DNA from: an uncultured Rhodospirillales bacterium
GTDB lineage: Bacteria; Pseudomonadota; Alphaproteobacteria; RF32; CAG-239
Direction of reading: 5' to 3'
NCBI GenBank assembly: GCA_902795665.1
Contig: CADBMA010000089.1
Span: 1 to 9,529 of the forward strand
Length of the DNA stretch: 9,529 nt
This document shows, one piece after another, positions 6,978 to 9,529 of this stretch (position 1 is the stretch's first letter; each line of letters begins with the position of its first letter). Under the pieces are notes generated by a model, which ran no database searches, was not told where the DNA came from, and saw nothing but the letters and a program-made list of their open reading frames with translations. The translations under genes and the position numbers were made by a program.

Positions 6978-8633
6978 ATGGCAGAAGAGGATAAAAATAA
7001 ACCCGAAACAGAAGCAGAAGCGGCTGCTTCTACGAAGCCTAAGGATACAAAGGCTTTTATTGAGAGTTTGTTTGAAAACGGAAATTATCTTTGCACTATG
7101 CCTGGGGCAAAGCTGCCTGATGGGACATCTCTGAATATAAATGATGAAACTCGTCGACGTTTGGCCTTGTTTTCAGATGGTAGGTTTTTGGTTTCATCTG
7201 AACATAAATTTGACGGACCGGTATTAAACTTTCAAACTATTGCCGCTAAGAAGGGGCTGCAAATGCAGCCTCCGCAGTATATTTCGCAAAATGAGCTGAA
7301 TACCATTTATGCATTAGCAGAGCGCAACAAAACAATATCCAGTGATGATGCCGATCTGGAACGTCTGCAGATGCAGCAAGACTTTGTTAATATTGTTAAG
7401 CGCGCATCTTCAATGAAGGTTTCTGACGTTCACATTGTGGTTTCTGATAATTTCTCCGAAGTTATTTTCCGCACTAATGGTATTATGGTTAAGGAGATGG
7501 AATATAGCAAAGATTGGGGCGAGTTGTTTGTTCGTGCGGCTTTTGCTTCGGCAGATATTTCTGACTCTAACTATGCTCAAAATGAGTTTCAGGGTGCGCA
7601 GAAACTGGGATCTACTCCCTTGCGCGGCTCTAAGGGAAAACTTATGCTTCCGCATAATGTTTTGGCTATTCGTTTGCAATTTAATCCTATTGCGTTTGGA
7701 TCGCAATATTTGGTTATGCGTATTTTGTATGCCGATGACAACCCTGATGGAAGCGATGATTTGGCCGCGTTAGGGTGCGGTGATTATGAGCAAGATTTGT
7801 TCTTCCGCTTGCGCTCTGCGCCGGTTGGACTTAATGTTGTGGCCGGACCAACCGGTTCCGGAAAATCAACATTGTTGCAGCGTAATATGATTAAATTGAT
7901 TAAAGAAAAGAATAATGAAGTCAATCTGCTGACCGTGGAAGATCCTCCAGAGTATCCTATTCCAGGTGCCAGACAAATGCCGGTTACCAATGCAAATACT
8001 GAAGAAGAAAAAGCTGAACAATTTGGTTTGGCATTGAATGCTGCGCTTCGTTCTGACCCTGATGTTTTGATGGTTGGCGAAACTCGCTCTTTATCGGCAG
8101 CGAATCTGGTATTTAAGGGCGCTTTGTCCGGACACTTGGTATGGACTACGTTGCACGCGAACTCTGCTCCGGCAATTGTTACCCGTCTGCGCGATATGGG
8201 GGTGCAATCATATATGCTTGGCGATCCGGAGTTGCTGAAGGGGTTGGTATCTCAACGTTTGTTCCGAAAGCTTTGTCCTTATTGCCGCGTTCCGGCAAAG
8301 GAGCATTTGGATAATTCGGCAGTACAACGTCTAAAAATTGCTCTTGGTGATTTTGGCATTGAAAATACCTATCTTAAAGGTCCGGGTTGTAAATTTTGCG
8401 GTGGACGAGGAATTAAGGGGCGTCTTGGTGTTCAAGAGATGATTTTGCCTGATGCAACCTTTTTGGAATTAATGATTCGGGGCGAAACCCGCAAAGCTAT
8501 TGATTATTGGACCAGCGACCTTAACGGCCGCCCTCTGAAAGACGCCGCATTGGAGCGTATGCTAAAAGGATTGATTGACCTAGATGAAGTTGAACGTTGG
8601 TGCGGATTGTTGGATCAGCGACCGGTTTATTAG
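6978..8633 (+). CDS. pilQ: PilQ-type pilus assembly ATPase (GspE/PulE family)
   Basis: This 551-residue cytoplasmic ATPase powers pilus extension. Residues 1-130 are a variable N-terminal region with a charged start; about 135-250 form the N2-type domain, with the SDVHI motif usual for the family. The catalytic domain shows Walker A at 290-298 (GPTGSGKST, Lys296), the Asp box at 320-325 (VEDPPE, D322), Walker B at 362-370 (DVLMVGETR, E368), and the His box at 385-395 (GHLVWTTLHAN, H386 and H393). Two CxxC pairs, C433/C436 and C471/C474, form the zinc-binding module typical of GspE and PilB-like assembly ATPases, which argues against a retraction ATPase. Walker B reads GETR where GEIR is common. 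Nine bases separate it from pilP and there is no clear Shine-Dalgarno sequence, so translation is probably coupled to pilP. It ends with tandem TAG TAA stops. Order beside pilR matches R64. Confidence 0.95.
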   Translation: MAEEDKNKPETEAEAAASTKPKDTKAFIESLFENGNYLCTMPGAKLPDGTSLNINDETRRRLALFSDGRFLVSSEHKFDGPVLNFQTIAAKKGLQMQPPQYISQNELNTIYALAERNKTISSDDADLERLQMQQDFVNIVKRASSMKVSDVHIVVSDNFSEVIFRTNGIMVKEMEYSKDWGELFVRAAFASADISDSNYAQNEFQGAQKLGSTPLRGSKGKLMLPHNVLAIRLQFNPIAFGSQYLVMRILYADDNPDGSDDLAALGCGDYEQDLFFRLRSAPVGLNVVAGPTGSGKSTLLQRNMIKLIKEKNNEVNLLTVEDPPEYPIPGARQMPVTNANTEEEKAEQFGLALNAALRSDPDVLMVGETRSLSAANLVFKGALSGHLVWTTLHANSAPAIVTRLRDMGVQSYMLGDPELLKGLVSQRLFRKLCPYCRVPAKEHLDNSAVQRLKIALGDFGIENTYLKGPGCKFCGGRGIKGRLGVQEMILPDATFLELMIRGETRKAIDYWTSDLNGRPLKDAALERMLKGLIDLDEVERWCGLLDQRPVY

Positions 8634-8651
8634 TAATAACGGAGAATTTTG

Positions 8652-9529
8652 ATGAGCGATAACAAAGGCAAAAGTTCAGGATATAATCTTACTAAGGCAA
8701 TGCAGAGCCTTAATAAAATAGAAATATATTATGCCAAAATTATCTGCAATATGTCCGGCGCAACACGGTTGAAAATATATCGTAAAATTGCCTCATTGAT
8801 GTCTAACCGATTTTCATTGATGAATGCCTTGGATATGCTGCATGCAACAGTTACCAATGATGGCAAAAATCCCAGTGAACCTATGGCAATTGCAATTGCA
8901 AGCTGGGCAAACGCTTTACAAAACGGTCAACCATTTTCTGAGGCTCTTAGAGGATGGGCTCCCGACCGTGAAAGATTGATGTTGTCAGTCGGTGACGTTT
9001 CGGACTTGGAGAGTGCGCTGCGCAACTTGATTAGGGTTACCGAAGGAACGACTAAAATGCTGCGCCCAATTGTAAGCGCTATCAGCTATCCGGCATTTTT
9101 GTTAATGATGGTTACATTGATTATTTATGGTATTGGTGCTTACATGGTGCCGCCGATGATTGAGGCCGCCCCAAACACCCAATGGACCGGTCTGGCTAAA
9201 AATTTGGCAGATTTGTCTTCGTGGATCCAAGTTTATTGGCCGATTGCTTTTTCGATTGTGCCGGCACTGGGTATTATAATTTATGGTACCATCGGTATTT
9301 GGACAGGGACAATTCGTGCTTATGTGGACAATCTTCCGCCTTGGTCGTTATATAAAGTGTTTGTGGGTATTACGTGGCTTTTGGCAATGTCTGCGCTTGT
9401 AAAAGGCGGAACTCCGGTATCGAATGCTTTGAGAGCGTTGCGTCGTGATGCAACAAGATATTTGTCAGAAAGAATCGATAAGACATTGGTTTTTGTTAAT
9501 AACGGTGACAACTTAGGACAAGCTCTTGC
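8652..9529 (+). CDS. pilR: PilR-type inner-membrane platform protein (GspF family), 3' end missing
   Basis: The frame is open from ATG 8652 to the right edge, giving 292 full codons without a stop. GGAG at 8641-8644, seven bases upstream, supports the start. Residues 40-137 are the first cytoplasmic T2SSF domain, with the usual helices around YRKIASLM, the GQPFSEAL turn and a basic-acidic helix to 131. Transmembrane helices lie at about 138-168 and 194-218, and from about 231 a second T2SSF repeat begins (helix, then KGGTPVSNAL corresponding to the first GQPFSEAL turn). GspF/PilC-type proteins have two such repeats and three helices, so roughly a fifth to a quarter of the protein should lie beyond the edge. 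It anchors pilin polymerisation in the inner membrane and couples it to PilQ, encoded 18 bases upstream. Confidence 0.92.
   Translation, partial: MSDNKGKSSGYNLTKAMQSLNKIEIYYAKIICNMSGATRLKIYRKIASLMSNRFSLMNALDMLHATVTNDGKNPSEPMAIAIASWANALQNGQPFSEALRGWAPDRERLMLSVGDVSDLESALRNLIRVTEGTTKMLRPIVSAISYPAFLLMMVTLIIYGIGAYMVPPMIEAAPNTQWTGLAKNLADLSSWIQVYWPIAFSIVPALGIIIYGTIGIWTGTIRAYVDNLPPWSLYKVFVGITWLLAMSALVKGGTPVSNALRALRRDATRYLSERIDKTLVFVNNGDNLGQAL

Noticed and set aside
1..9529. tRNA or rRNA genes, CRISPR arrays, insertion sequences, attachment sites
   Set aside because: No repeat-spacer pattern, terminal inverted repeats with a transposase, or cloverleaf-like segments were seen; nearly the whole window is occupied by pilus genes.

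Overview
The window carries most of the envelope-spanning core of a type IVb pilus assembly system, of the kind encoded by the R64 thin-pilus pil genes and the Vibrio toxin-coregulated pilus genes. All confident genes are on the + strand. The DNA is moderately AT-rich. The organism is clearly Gram-negative (two lipoproteins, an outer-membrane secretin, periplasmic proteins). A low-GC, perhaps host-associated or uncultured alphaproteobacterium is my best guess. It rests mainly on the style of the OmpA-like domain in the first gene and on a possible CtrA-type site upstream, so it is an inference.

Layout: positions 1-8 hold the first bases of a divergent minus-strand gene with a good ribosome binding site. 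Positions 9-353 are an AT-rich divergent intergenic region with no convincing promoter but one TTAA-N7-TTAA motif. Then come: an inner-membrane-anchored protein with a very long acidic linker and an OmpA-like C-terminus (354-1925); a TcpQ/PilL-type lipoprotein (2003-2698) preceded by a plausible internal promoter; the PilN-family secretin lipoprotein (2685-4283); PilO2 (4304-5560); an enlarged PilP with a long coiled coil (5550-6968); the PilQ assembly ATPase (6978-8633); and the PilR/GspF-type platform protein (8652 to the right edge, incomplete). From the TcpQ-like gene onward the genes overlap or lie within about 20 bases of each other, so they read as one operon.

How they should work together (family knowledge): PilN forms the outer-membrane channel, helped by the TcpQ-like lipoprotein. 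PilO2 and PilP bridge the inner membrane and periplasm. PilR is the inner-membrane platform and PilQ powers assembly from the cytoplasm. The OmpA-like protein probably ties the machine or the inner membrane to peptidoglycan. Pilin, prepilin peptidase and lytic transglycosylase genes are not in the window and would be expected past the right edge.

The system is recognisable rather than wholly new. The unusual parts are the OmpA-like leader gene, the lack of a PilM gene between the TcpQ-like gene and PilN, and a PilP several times the usual size with a coiled-coil insertion.
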